A DNA stretch of 64,000 nucleotides from CALKJP01 sp046299555 (GCA_046299555.1 JBKBHS010000003.1:248001-312000); one strand, 5' to 3'; positions 53,517 through 62,277 are shown, numbered from the stretch's first letter. Program-made: numbers and translations. The notes: generated from the letters alone by a model not told the origin.

Positions 53517-53524
53517 CAAATTTA
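53517..53524 (-). promoter_or_regulatory. TAnnTTTG box for the beta-propeller gene
   Basis: TAAATTTG on the minus strand, 7 bases from its G to the A of the ATG at 53510. It fits a nearly leaderless transcript. Confidence 0.45.
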
Positions 53525-53587
53525 TCGATTAAAATTGTTTGGTATAAATTATTTATTTAATATTGAATTAATTTTAATATAACATCT

Positions 53588-55492
53588 ATGAAAAAACAAC
53601 TAACTCTTTTACTCTCTGCAATTATTGCAGGACAAATGGCTTCAGCACAATCGCAAAGACTTTGTATGGCAGAAGGTTTTTCAAATGCAAGTTGTGGTCC
53701 ATGCGCTGCTCAAAATCCTGCATATAATGCATTAATTAATGCTAACTCTACTAAAGTTGTAAGCATTAAATATCAAACTAACTGGCCCGGTACGGATCCA
53801 ATGAATGCTCAAACTCAAAGCGATGTTGCACCAAGAGTTTCCTATTATAATGTATCTGGTGTACCATGGGGGGCATTAGACGGTACAGCACATACAGGTT
53901 CAAGTTATACGGGAGCATTAGCCAATCTTAATCAAACAAAAATTGATAACAGATATGCTGTTCCTTCTCCATTCTCAATGACTGTAACTCATACTCCCAG
54001 CAGCGATTATGACTCAGTAAGTATAAGTGTAACCATTACAGCTTCACAAAATTTTTCTACAAGTGGAACAAATACGCTAACGCTACATACAGCTATTATT
54101 GAAAAAGAAATTAAATTTGATACTCCTCCTGGAAGCAATGGAGAAACTGTTTTTCATGGTGTAATGAGAAAAATGTTACCTAATGGAAACGGCACATCGC
54201 TACCTACGTCATGGACTAATGGACAGTCGCAAACTATCACTTTTGATGTTCCTATTCCTAGTTATATTTATGACTTAAATCAATTAGCTGTAGTAACATT
54301 TGTTCAAGAAAATGGAAGCAAAGAAATTCATCAAGCCGGATACAGTGCTCCTCAACCATTGGCAGTTGATGGAGGTATTAGTGCTATTACAAATGTTCCT
54401 GTATTAACTTGCTCTACTTCTTTTATCCCTTCATACACAATTAAAAATTTTGGAACCTCTACATTAACCACAGCTTATGTAAAATATCAAGTTGATAATG
54501 GCCCGATTGATAGTGTTTTATGGAACGGTAACTTAGCTACCAATGCCACTCAAACCATTGCATTACCAACAATAACTTCTACTCCCGGCTCTCATACATT
54601 AAAAGTTTGGACATCTAATCCAAACAATACAACCGATTTTAATGCGGGTAACAATCAAAAAACAGCTAAATTCAATATTTTAGGTACAGGTATTAACCCT
54701 CCCGTTCAAGAAGGATTTCAAGCAAGCACTTTCCCTCCTACCAATTGGATTCTTGACAACCCGGATAATGGCCCAACATGGTCGAGAGTTTCAAATGCCG
54801 GTAGCCAAAGTTCTTCTGCATCAGCCAGAATGTTTTTTTATAACAGTCCCGCCAATCAAATAGATGATTTATATTTACCAATGCTTGATTTCACATCTGT
54901 TACAAGCCCGATGAACTTAAAGTTTGATGTAGCTTATGCTTCTTACCAAGGCGAACAAGATCAATTACAAATAAGGGTTTCTACTAATTGTGGTCAAACA
55001 TGGACTACTGTTTTTGATAAAGCCGGTTCTACTTTAGCCACAGCACCAAATACTACCAGTTCATTTGTACCTAATGCTACACAATGGAGGGCAGAATCTG
55101 TAAGTTTAAACCAATTTATTGGTCAAAGTCAAGTTTTAATTCAATTTAGAGGAATAAGCAAATTCGGTAATAATTTATTTGTAGATAATATCAACATTTT
55201 AAACACTACCGGAATTAATGAAGACAATTCTGATAAGTTTAATTTTAACGTCTTCCCAAATCCTTTCAACAATATTGCTACCATATCGTTTAATAATACA
55301 GAAAATCAAAATGTAACCATTTCTGTATTTGATGCATTTGGAAAGCAAATTTCTCAAATTAATAAAGGAGAATTAGCTGCCGGAGAATACACTGAACAAT
55401 TTGATGGCTCTAACCTACCTGCAGGAATTTACTTTGTAAATATTACTGCCGGAAACAGCAGTGTAACTAAGAAAGTTTCAATAACTAAATAA
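53588..55492 (+). CDS. T9SS-sorted Omp28-related protein with CxxC
   Basis: 634 residues, signal peptide ends A-S-A-Q. The Omp28-related domain (about 22-260) has a thioredoxin-like start with S-C-G-P-C-A (C36, C39) and later V-P-W-G-A-L-D-G. A CARDB-like Ig domain (about 265-370) follows, then a MAM- or cleaved-adhesin-like domain (about 375-540, E-G-F-Q-A-S-T-F-P-P-T-N-W), then a type A sorting domain (V-F-P-N-P-F-N-N, F-G-K-Q-I, I-T-K end). It is an extracellular thiol-motif protein carried by SprA. A tlpA-like gene follows, and a lipoprotein relative lies three genes downstream. Confidence 0.85.
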   Translation: MKKQLTLLLSAIIAGQMASAQSQRLCMAEGFSNASCGPCAAQNPAYNALINANSTKVVSIKYQTNWPGTDPMNAQTQSDVAPRVSYYNVSGVPWGALDGTAHTGSSYTGALANLNQTKIDNRYAVPSPFSMTVTHTPSSDYDSVSISVTITASQNFSTSGTNTLTLHTAIIEKEIKFDTPPGSNGETVFHGVMRKMLPNGNGTSLPTSWTNGQSQTITFDVPIPSYIYDLNQLAVVTFVQENGSKEIHQAGYSAPQPLAVDGGISAITNVPVLTCSTSFIPSYTIKNFGTSTLTTAYVKYQVDNGPIDSVLWNGNLATNATQTIALPTITSTPGSHTLKVWTSNPNNTTDFNAGNNQKTAKFNILGTGINPPVQEGFQASTFPPTNWILDNPDNGPTWSRVSNAGSQSSSASARMFFYNSPANQIDDLYLPMLDFTSVTSPMNLKFDVAYASYQGEQDQLQIRVSTNCGQTWTTVFDKAGSTLATAPNTTSSFVPNATQWRAESVSLNQFIGQSQVLIQFRGISKFGNNLFVDNINILNTTGINEDNSDKFNFNVFPNPFNNIATISFNNTENQNVTISVFDAFGKQISQINKGELAAGEYTEQFDGSNLPAGIYFVNITAGNSSVTKKVSITK

Positions 55493-55510
55493 TTTTAATT
55501 TGAAATTTCA

Positions 55511-55541
55511 AACAACGGCCTGTAATTTGCAGGCCGTTGTT
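55511..55541 (+). terminator. terminator between the Omp28-T9SS gene and the tlpA-like gene
   Basis: AACAACGGCCTG (55511-55522) pairs with CAGGCCGTTGTT (55530-55541); loop TAATTTG. The run after it is TATTTAAAA rather than pure T, so read-through is possible. Confidence 0.7.
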
Positions 55542-55561
55542 ATTTAAAATCAATAATTCCT

Positions 55562-56083
55562 ATGAAAAAGCTATTAACTGCAACACTCCTTTTGTTTATT
55601 GCAATTACTACACAAGCCCAATCTGAAAACGGAAGAAAAATTCCGGCTGTTGAAGTAAAAAAATTAGATGGCACCAATTTTAACACCAAAGAAATCTCAA
55701 ACAATGGGAAACCCATTATTATTAGCTTTTGGGCCACCTGGTGTACTCCCTGCAAAAAAGAACTAAATACCATTCACGATTTGTATGATGACTGGAGAGC
55801 CGAAACAGGAGTTAAATTAATTGCTGTATCTATTGACGATGCCCGAAACATTCAAAAAGTAGCTCCTTATGTAAACGGCCGCAATTGGGAATTTGAGGTA
55901 TATATTGACCCTAATCAGGATTTTAAACGTGCGATGAATGTAAACAACGTGCCTCACACCTTTCTATTAAACGGAAACGGAGAAGTTGTATATCAACATA
56001 ATTCTTATGCCGAAGGCGATGAATTAAAATTATACGAACTAGTTAAAAAAGTGGCTAAAGGCGAAGCTATCAACGAAAAATAA
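55562..56083 (+). CDS. TlpA-family periplasmic thiol-disulfide oxidoreductase
   Basis: 173 residues. Signal peptide ends T-Q-A-Q; the domain carries F-W-A-T-W-C-T-P-C-K-K-E (C61, C64) and cis-Pro in N-N-V-P-H-T-F-L. It belongs to the AhpC/TSA-like TlpA/ResA group, which reduce specific disulfides or metallochaperones in the periplasm. It is the second gene of the four-gene envelope thiol module and is followed after 30 bases by the DUF6029-like gene. Confidence 0.92.
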   Translation: MKKLLTATLLLFIAITTQAQSENGRKIPAVEVKKLDGTNFNTKEISNNGKPIIISFWATWCTPCKKELNTIHDLYDDWRAETGVKLIAVSIDDARNIQKVAPYVNGRNWEFEVYIDPNQDFKRAMNVNNVPHTFLLNGNGEVVYQHNSYAEGDELKLYELVKKVAKGEAINEK

Positions 56084-56113
56084 ATTCTTTTACCGCTTAT
56101 CTTTCATTTAACA

Positions 56114-57757
56114 ATGAAAAAAATAATGCTTTGCATTTTTTGTCTCTTGGGCATTAATGCATCTTATTCACAAATAATGGATCAACTTTCAAAAGGTGAG
56201 ATTCATGGAAATTTCCAAACCGATGTTCAGTATTACAATAAAGATTCATTAATTGGCGCTCCTATTGTTCCGGAAAAAATGCTGATGAATGGCTTCGCCA
56301 ATTTAATTTATACCAACGGCCCTTTTAGCGCTGGAATTCGTTACGAAAGTTATTTAAACGCATTACAAGGCTTCGATCCCAACTATAAAGGCAATGGTAT
56401 TCCTTTCAGATATGCTAATTACAATAATGATGGATTAGATGTTACCATTGGTAATTTCTACGAACAATTTGGAAGTGGTTTAATTTTTAGAACCTATGAA
56501 GAAAGAGGACTTGGTGTGGATAATGCCATGGATGGATTTCGTTTAAAATACTCTCCTTTTAATGGAATTTATTTAAAAGGAGTAATTGGCAAACAACGTT
56601 TATTCTTTTCCGAAGGCCCAGGTATTGTAAGAGGGCTTGATGGTGAAATAATGGTAAACGAATTAAAAGAAGCATGGCTTGAAAATAAATTAAAAGTAAT
56701 TATAGGTGGTAGCTTTATTAGCAAATATCAAAAAGATGAAGACCCCACTTATGTACTTCCTGAAAATGTGGGTGCATGGGCTTCACGCGCACAATTGGCT
56801 TATGGAAAGTTTAGCTTAACAGGCGAGTATGCCTACAAAATAAACGACCCTTCGTTTATGAATAATTACATTTATAAACCGGGCGATGCGCAATTTCTCT
56901 CTGCAAGTTTTAGTCAAAAAGGACTGGGTATTACCTTATCTGCCAAACGAATTGACAATATGGATTTTCGTTCAGACAGAAATGAAACAGGGAATAACTT
57001 AATGATTAATTATCTCCCTGCATTAACTCGTCAGCATACTTATAATTTGGCAGCAACACTTTACCCATATGCCAGTCAAACTGTGGGAGAAATAGGTTAT
57101 CAGGCCGATATAGTCTACACCATTAAAAAAGGTTCACTATTGGGTGGAAAATACGGAACTACTATTAATATTAATTACTCCCATTTTTATGCGCTAGATA
57201 CTACTAACTTAAATGATATGACTACTACACGTCAGCGTTATAAAGCAGAATATTTCTCTGTTGGGAAACCGGTTTATTTCAGCGATTTTAATATAGAACT
57301 GAATAAAAAATTCAGTAATAAATTTAAAATGAACCTGATGTATATGAATCTGGTTTATAACATGGATGTAGTACTTGGACTTGCAGGAAAAGGAACAGTA
57401 TATGCCGATATTGGTGTAATTGATTTAGCTTATAAACTAAATAACAAACACACCATTAGAACCGAACTACAAAGCTTAACAACCAAGCAAGATCAGGGCA
57501 ATTGGGCTACAGGATTAATCGAATATACCTACTCTCCTAACTGGTTTATTGCCGTAATGGATCAATATAATTATGGAAATCAAAATGCGGATTTACGCAT
57601 ACACTATCTTACCGGAACAATTGGTTACACTTGGAAAGCCAATAGAATAATGGCTACTTATGGTCGTCAAAGAGCCGGAGTATTTTGTGTAGGCGGTGTT
57701 TGTCGTTTTGTTCCGGCATCTAATGGTTTAACCCTAACAATAACCAGTAGTTTTTAG
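56114..57757 (+). CDS. DUF6029-like predicted outer-membrane beta-barrel protein
   Basis: 547 residues. Signal peptide ends Y-S-Q. Amphipathic beta strands throughout, with G-N-F-Y-E-Q-F-G-S-G-L-I-F-R-T-Y-E-E-R near residue 120 and a terminal T-I-T-S-S-F, typical of barrels. I associate it with the Bacteroidota family DUF6029, function unknown. No CxxC, although two Cys stand near the C-terminus (F-C-V-G-G-V-C). Its position between TlpA and the Omp28 lipoprotein suggests a channel or anchor for that system. Confidence 0.75.
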   Translation: MKKIMLCIFCLLGINASYSQIMDQLSKGEIHGNFQTDVQYYNKDSLIGAPIVPEKMLMNGFANLIYTNGPFSAGIRYESYLNALQGFDPNYKGNGIPFRYANYNNDGLDVTIGNFYEQFGSGLIFRTYEERGLGVDNAMDGFRLKYSPFNGIYLKGVIGKQRLFFSEGPGIVRGLDGEIMVNELKEAWLENKLKVIIGGSFISKYQKDEDPTYVLPENVGAWASRAQLAYGKFSLTGEYAYKINDPSFMNNYIYKPGDAQFLSASFSQKGLGITLSAKRIDNMDFRSDRNETGNNLMINYLPALTRQHTYNLAATLYPYASQTVGEIGYQADIVYTIKKGSLLGGKYGTTININYSHFYALDTTNLNDMTTTRQRYKAEYFSVGKPVYFSDFNIELNKKFSNKFKMNLMYMNLVYNMDVVLGLAGKGTVYADIGVIDLAYKLNNKHTIRTELQSLTTKQDQGNWATGLIEYTYSPNWFIAVMDQYNYGNQNADLRIHYLTGTIGYTWKANRIMATYGRQRAGVFCVGGVCRFVPASNGLTLTITSSF

Positions 57758-57765
57758 TAAATTTG
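57758..57765 (+). promoter_or_regulatory. TAnnTTTG box before the Omp28 lipoprotein gene
   Basis: TAAATTTG ends 19 bases before the ATG at 57784 and begins right after the upstream stop. It may be an internal promoter. Confidence 0.4.
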
Positions 57766-57783
57766 AATATAATATTCTCCCCT

Positions 57784-58686
57784 ATGAAGAGACTTCTATC
57801 TATAACACTAATTACAGGGATAATTTTAGGATTAAACTCCTGCGATTATGTAAAACAGCCTTTTGAAAATATAATTGTATCTGCGCTTGATACTACCAAT
57901 ACATTTAACGATAATGATTCTATTCCCATTCAACGAATATTGGTTGAAGAATTTACCGGACACACTTGCGGGAATTGCCCTGAAGCTGCATATATTTTAG
58001 ACAGTTTGAAAAAAAATATTTACAAAGAACAAATGATTTTGGTGAGCATTCACGCTGGATTTTTTGCAGAGCCTTATACAAGTGGAACAAAATATTTAAC
58101 CGATTTTAGAACTGCTTCAGGTGATACATATTTTAACGACTTTAACGTACAAGGCACTCCCAAAGCAATGATAAATCGTAATCGCTCAATTATAAATAAT
58201 GGCAATTATGCTTTTACATCTCCAAGTCAATGGAACACCGTTTTAAATGCTTTAAAAGACAGCACTCCATCAGCGCAAATATTACTATCATTTATGTATG
58301 ATGAAAGTTCCAGAAATTTAAGTACAAGTGTAAAAATTCCAATTCTAAAAAACTTAAATGGTAGCTATGCATTAGTACTTTATTTTATTGAAGACAATAT
58401 AGTTGATTGGCAAAAAATTTATCCTAACAAACCCGTTCCGGGTTATGGTACGGGCGATATAGAATTTTATACCCATAAACATGTATTGCGCGGAACAATA
58501 AACGGAACTTGGGGCGAAACTGTAATTACAAGTGCTGCTACCATAGGTGATACTTTAACCAAAAATTATTCAGCATTTAATGTAAAAACAGATTGGAATA
58601 TTGATAATGGTTATATAGTAGCCTATTTATACAACACTGCTACAAAAGAAATTTTACAAGCAAGAGAAAAGAAAATTAAACCCTGA
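57784..58686 (+). CDS. Omp28-related lipoprotein with CxxC
   Basis: 300 residues from the ATG at 57784. The lipobox L-G-L-N-S-C puts the lipidated Cys at position 20. The Omp28-like thioredoxin-fold domain has E-E-F-T-G-H-T-C-G-N-C-P-E-A (C62, C65) and F-N-V-Q-G-T-P-K-A-M-I-N with a Pro at the cis-Pro position. It is probably anchored in the outer membrane. It is a relative of the T9SS-sorted protein at 53588, so the module has Omp28 proteins in two locations. Confidence 0.87.
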   Translation: MKRLLSITLITGIILGLNSCDYVKQPFENIIVSALDTTNTFNDNDSIPIQRILVEEFTGHTCGNCPEAAYILDSLKKNIYKEQMILVSIHAGFFAEPYTSGTKYLTDFRTASGDTYFNDFNVQGTPKAMINRNRSIINNGNYAFTSPSQWNTVLNALKDSTPSAQILLSFMYDESSRNLSTSVKIPILKNLNGSYALVLYFIEDNIVDWQKIYPNKPVPGYGTGDIEFYTHKHVLRGTINGTWGETVITSAATIGDTLTKNYSAFNVKTDWNIDNGYIVAYLYNTATKEILQAREKKIKP

Positions 58687-58728
58687 TTAGTAAACATCTT
58701 TTAACTTTCTGCGTTTGACCTTAAAACG

Positions 58729-58736
58729 TATATTTG
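58729..58736 (+). promoter_or_regulatory. TAnnTTTG box for the small barrel-protein gene
   Basis: TATATTTG, with its G 5 bases before the A of the ATG at 58741. It fits a leaderless transcript. Confidence 0.45.
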
Positions 58737-58740
58737 TTTA

Positions 58741-59367
58741 ATGCAAAAGTTAAAATCAATAATGCTTCTATTTCTTTTTATCAGCTCTTCTACAATTGCT
58801 CAAAATGTAGAAACTGAAAAAATATCAGAATTTAAAGCCGGCCTTATTGCAGGAATAAGTACATCACAAATTTCAGGAGATAATTTAGCGGGTTTCAGAA
58901 AATTTGGAATTAATGCCGGAGTTTTTTCACGCTATACCTTTAGCCCAAAATATAGTGCCCAATTTGAAGTTACCTTTATTCAAAAAGGCAGCCGCAAAAC
59001 TCCCGACCCGGAAAATAATGATTACACTTTTTATCGTTTAAATTTAAACTACATAGAGATACCGGTTTTGTTGAAATACAAACACAAACACTTTGTATTT
59101 GAAGCAGGGCCTTATGCCTCTTACCTTATAAATTTTCAAGAAGAAAATGAGCAAGGCACTCTCCCCTTTATAAGGCCATTTTATAAATATGATATTGGAG
59201 GTGCCATAGGAATAAATTTTGATTTTAATGAACATTTACAGATGAACTGGCGTTATACCAACTCATGGTTTCCTGTTAGGCCGCATTTATCCAATGCCAA
59301 CTTTCGCTGGAACAGAGGTCAGTTAAATTCGGTAATTGAATTTACGCTGCACTATGAATTTAATTAA
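58741..59367 (+). CDS. PorT-like/outer-membrane beta-barrel protein
   Basis: 208 residues. Signal peptide ends I-A-Q. F-K-A-G-L-I-A-G-I-S-T-S-Q-I-S-G-D and L-N-Y-I-E-I-P-V-L-L-K-Y-K are typical of the eight-stranded outer-membrane barrel family that includes PorT. True PorT is a T9SS protein, but this gene could equally be a generic porin-family paralogue. ubiX begins 11 bases after its stop. Confidence 0.8.
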   Translation: MQKLKSIMLLFLFISSSTIAQNVETEKISEFKAGLIAGISTSQISGDNLAGFRKFGINAGVFSRYTFSPKYSAQFEVTFIQKGSRKTPDPENNDYTFYRLNLNYIEIPVLLKYKHKHFVFEAGPYASYLINFQEENEQGTLPFIRPFYKYDIGGAIGINFDFNEHLQMNWRYTNSWFPVRPHLSNANFRWNRGQLNSVIEFTLHYEFN

Positions 59368-59377
59368 TGTTTAAACA
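59368..59377 (+). repeat. TGTTTAAACA palindromic element, copy 3
   Basis: TGTTTAAACA followed by ATGAATAATAAA; the ubiX start codon lies inside the element's downstream arm. The order palindrome then AWTGAATAAW matches copies 1 and 2 in the direction of the following gene. Confidence 0.6.
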
Positions 59378-59944
59378 ATGAATAATAAACAAAAAATTGT
59401 AGTTGCAGTTAGCGGTGCAAGTGGTGCTATTTATGCTAAAGTTTTATTTGACAAATTAGCAGCATTAAAAGAGCAGACAGACGCTATTGGAGTGGTAATG
59501 AGCGATAATGCCAAAGATGTATGGAAATATGAATTAGGGAACAGCGATTACGAAAAATATCCATTTAACTTTTATCATAAAAACGATTTTTTTGCCCCTT
59601 TTGCATCAGGCTCTGCCAATTACACCAGTATGATTATTTGCCCCTGCTCTATGGGAACCTTGGCAAGAATTGCAAGCGGAGTTTCAAATGATTTACCAAC
59701 AAGAGCTGCTGATGTAATATTGAAAGAAAGAAGAAAATTGGTTTTGGTATTGCGCGATACTCCTTACAATCTTATTCATATCAATAATATGAAAACGGTA
59801 ACCGAAGCCGGAGGAATTATTTGCCCTGCTTCGCCCTCGTTTTACAGCAAACCACAAAATTTTGAAGAGCTTGCCGGCACAGTAATAGACAGGGCTCTAA
59901 GCCTATGTGGTTTCGATTTAAAAAAATACGAGTGGGGAGAATAA
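59378..59944 (+). CDS. ubiX: flavin prenyltransferase
   Basis: 188 residues. UbiX makes prenylated FMN, the cofactor of UbiD-type decarboxylases. FMN loop G-A-S-G-A-I-Y, C-P-C-S-M-G-T-L-A-R-I-A-S-G-V-S-N and L-P-T-R-A-A-D-V-I-L-K-E-R-R-K-L are present. The usual R-E-T-P motif reads R126-D-T-P here, a conservative Glu to Asp change at an active-site position. No ubiD partner is in the window. Confidence 0.93.
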   Translation: MNNKQKIVVAVSGASGAIYAKVLFDKLAALKEQTDAIGVVMSDNAKDVWKYELGNSDYEKYPFNFYHKNDFFAPFASGSANYTSMIICPCSMGTLARIASGVSNDLPTRAADVILKERRKLVLVLRDTPYNLIHINNMKTVTEAGGIICPASPSFYSKPQNFEELAGTVIDRALSLCGFDLKKYEWGE

Positions 59945-60113
59945 TTATATAAAAAATTTTCAGTAAAAAAGCAAGTTTTATTTCATTTACTTCTCCACAT
60001 ATTAATTGTTAATTACTTTTTAACGGCATTTAACGTTTTTAACGCAACATTTAAAATCTTTGAATCGTTACACATAGTAGTTTTTTTAGTATTAACTAAA
60101 AACTTAAAGGGAT

Positions 60114-60308
60114 ATGCTTGAATTAACTAAACACATCTTACAACGTGTAAGTTTCGATAAATTACTATTTCGTAAAGAATTAACCAAAGCTTTAAAATGG
60201 CTTAAAAAAGAAGAGGCGCTTTTGTTACAAGCATGGTGTATTTCAACATTTAGCTCAGAAGAATTCAAAGCTATTATAAGAGAAGTATTTAAAAAGGTAG
60301 TAGCTTAA
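60114..60308 (+). CDS. small hypothetical protein
   Basis: 64 residues, no signal or membrane segment. Almost entirely amphipathic helix (V-S-F-D-K-L-L-F-R-K-E-L-T-K-A-L-K-W-L, then L-L-L-Q-A-W-C-I). The composition looks like a compact helical bundle. No family recognised. The 169-base gap before it holds three TTTAACG runs (about 60019-60041) and no promoter box I could see. The stop overlaps the convergent queG stop by a few bases. Confidence 0.6.
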   Translation: MLELTKHILQRVSFDKLLFRKELTKALKWLKKEEALLLQAWCISTFSSEEFKAIIREVFKKVVA

Positions 60309-61243
60309 AAGTCAGGTTTTAAAAACTGAATATTTCTTTTCAGGCCGTTAAACTTAGTACGTTTAACGGCTGATTTTTTAAATACTTTATTAAAAGTTTC
60401 TTCTGTTAAATTTTCAAAATCTTTTTTAGTCATTTCCAGCAGCGATAACTGAGGCTCAAATCGTGGTTCATTATGAGGCATTGAAAAACGATTCCATGGG
60501 CACACATCCTGACAGATATCGCAACCAAATATCCAGTTTTCAAATTTACCTTTAACATCTTTCGGAATTTCGTTTTTTAATTCAATGGTAAAATACGAAA
60601 TACATTTACTACCATCTACTACATAGGGTTCGATAATGGCATCGGTTGGGCAAGCATCTATACACCTGGTGCAGGTGCCGCAATAATCTTTTATGGGGCC
60701 ATCTTCCGGCAATTCTAAATCCAATATTATTTCTCCAATAAAAAAGAAAGAACCTTGCTGTTTGTTAATTAAGTTTGAATTTTTTCCTATCCATCCCAAG
60801 CCGCTTTTCTTTGCCCATGCTTTATCCATAACAGGAGCAGAATCTACAAATACTCGTCCGTTAATTTCGCCAAATTGTTCTTTTATAAATTCAAATAATT
60901 GATAGAGTTTATCCTTTACCACCACATGGTAATCTTCGCCATAAGCATATTTCGAAATTTTTAGTGTTTCAACATCAATTTGTTTTTTATCGGTGTAATA
61001 ATTGTATAAAACAGAAATTACAGACTTAGCTCCATCAACCAGCAAACGCGGATCGAGACGTTTATCAAAGTTTTTAGCAATATATTGCATTTCGCCATGG
61101 CGATTTTCCTTAAGCCATTTTTCTAATCGTGGTGCTTCTTCTTCTAAAAATGTGGCTTTTGAAATTCCACAAAAATCAAAGCCAATGGCTTTAGCCTTTT
61201 GTTTAATTAATTGTGCAGCATTTTCTTTGATAAAATGATTCAA
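60305..61243 (-). CDS. queG: epoxyqueuosine reductase
   Basis: 312 residues. It carries two 4Fe-4S motifs (C-G-T-C-T-R-C-I-D-A-C-P-T-D-A and C-D-I-C-Q-D-V-C-P-W-N), an N-terminal cobalamin-binding region (G-F-D-F-C-G-I-S-K-A) and W-I-G-K-N-S-N-L-I. It reduces epoxyqueuosine to queuosine in tRNA using B12. The start codon is TTG, one base after the ruvB stop, so the two are translationally coupled. Confidence 0.95.
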   Translation of the reverse strand: MNHFIKENAAQLIKQKAKAIGFDFCGISKATFLEEEAPRLEKWLKENRHGEMQYIAKNFDKRLDPRLLVDGAKSVISVLYNYYTDKKQIDVETLKISKYAYGEDYHVVVKDKLYQLFEFIKEQFGEINGRVFVDSAPVMDKAWAKKSGLGWIGKNSNLINKQQGSFFFIGEIILDLELPEDGPIKDYCGTCTRCIDACPTDAIIEPYVVDGSKCISYFTIELKNEIPKDVKGKFENWIFGCDICQDVCPWNRFSMPHNEPRFEPQLSLLEMTKKDFENLTEETFNKVFKKSAVKRTKFNGLKRNIQFLKPDF

Positions 61244-62272
61244 TTAAATATCAAATAATGAATTTTGGCCGCTTCGAGGTAATTTCCCTAAATGTTTATA
61301 TGCTTTTTCGGTAGCTTCTCTTCCACGAGGTGTACGGTGTAAATATCCTTCTTGAATCAAATAGGGTTCATAAACTTCTTCAATAGTTCCTGGTTGTTCG
61401 CCCACAGCTGTGGCAATGGTATTTAATCCAACCGGTCCTCCTTTAAACTTTTCAATTATGGCTGTTAAAATTTTATTATCCATTTCATCTAAACCATATT
61501 GATCTACATTTAATGCTTTTAAAGCAATATGGGTAATTTCCATATCAATTTTACCGGACCCTTTTATTTGGGCAAAATCGCGAACCCTTCTTAGCAATGC
61601 ATTGGAAATACGCGGTGTTCCACGGCTACGGGAAGCAATTTCATAAGCTGCCTCTGCGCTAATTGGAACATTTAGTATGTATGCCGAACGCTCAACTATG
61701 CCGGCTAAAACTTCTTTGCTGTAATATTCTAATCGAAAATTAATTCCAAATCGCGCTCTTAAGGGTGAAGTAAGTAAACCTGAACGAGTAGTTGCTCCTA
61801 CCAATGTAAAAGGATTTAATTGTATTTGAATGCTACGGGCATTAGGGCCTGTATCAATCATAATATCAATTTTGTAATCTTCCATGGCAGAATATAAATA
61901 TTCTTCCACAACCGGACTTAAACGATGTATTTCATCAATAAACAATACATCTCCTTTTTCTAAATTAGTAAGAAGTCCTGCCAAATCACCCGGTTTATCT
62001 AATACAGGGCCCGAAGTTATTTTTATATTTACGCCTAAATCGTTGGCGATAATATGGGAGAGTGTAGTTTTTCCCAATCCCGGAGGGCCATGCAGCAATA
62101 CATGATCGAGTGCCTCTTTGCGTTGCTTGGCAGCTTCCACAAAAATTTTTAAATTACTTACTATCTGCTCTTGTCCGGCAAATTCGCTGAAAGTTGAGGG
62201 ACGCAATACTTTTTCCAGCTCTTTGTCGGATACAGATAAATTTTCGTTTTCAGGATTTAATGATTCGTTCAT
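61244..62272 (-). CDS. ruvB: Holliday junction helicase RuvB
   Basis: 342 residues. AAA+ motifs are intact: Walker A G-P-P-G-L-G-K-T-T-L, Walker B F-I-D-E-I-H-R-L, sensor G-A-T-T-R-S-G-L-L and the C-terminal winged-helix region (I-Q-E-G-Y-L-H-R-T-P-R-G-R). It drives branch migration with RuvA. A TAATTTTG box ends 6 bases before the ATG. Confidence 0.97.
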   Translation of the reverse strand: MNESLNPENENLSVSDKELEKVLRPSTFSEFAGQEQIVSNLKIFVEAAKQRKEALDHVLLHGPPGLGKTTLSHIIANDLGVNIKITSGPVLDKPGDLAGLLTNLEKGDVLFIDEIHRLSPVVEEYLYSAMEDYKIDIMIDTGPNARSIQIQLNPFTLVGATTRSGLLTSPLRARFGINFRLEYYSKEVLAGIVERSAYILNVPISAEAAYEIASRSRGTPRISNALLRRVRDFAQIKGSGKIDMEITHIALKALNVDQYGLDEMDNKILTAIIEKFKGGPVGLNTIATAVGEQPGTIEEVYEPYLIQEGYLHRTPRGREATEKAYKHLGKLPRSGQNSLFDI

Positions 62273-62277
62273 TATTG

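Noticed and set aside
59945..60113. Possible small RNA or tRNA in the gap after ubiX
   Set aside because: No cloverleaf or clear terminator hairpin could be found; only AT-rich sequence with three TTTAACG runs.
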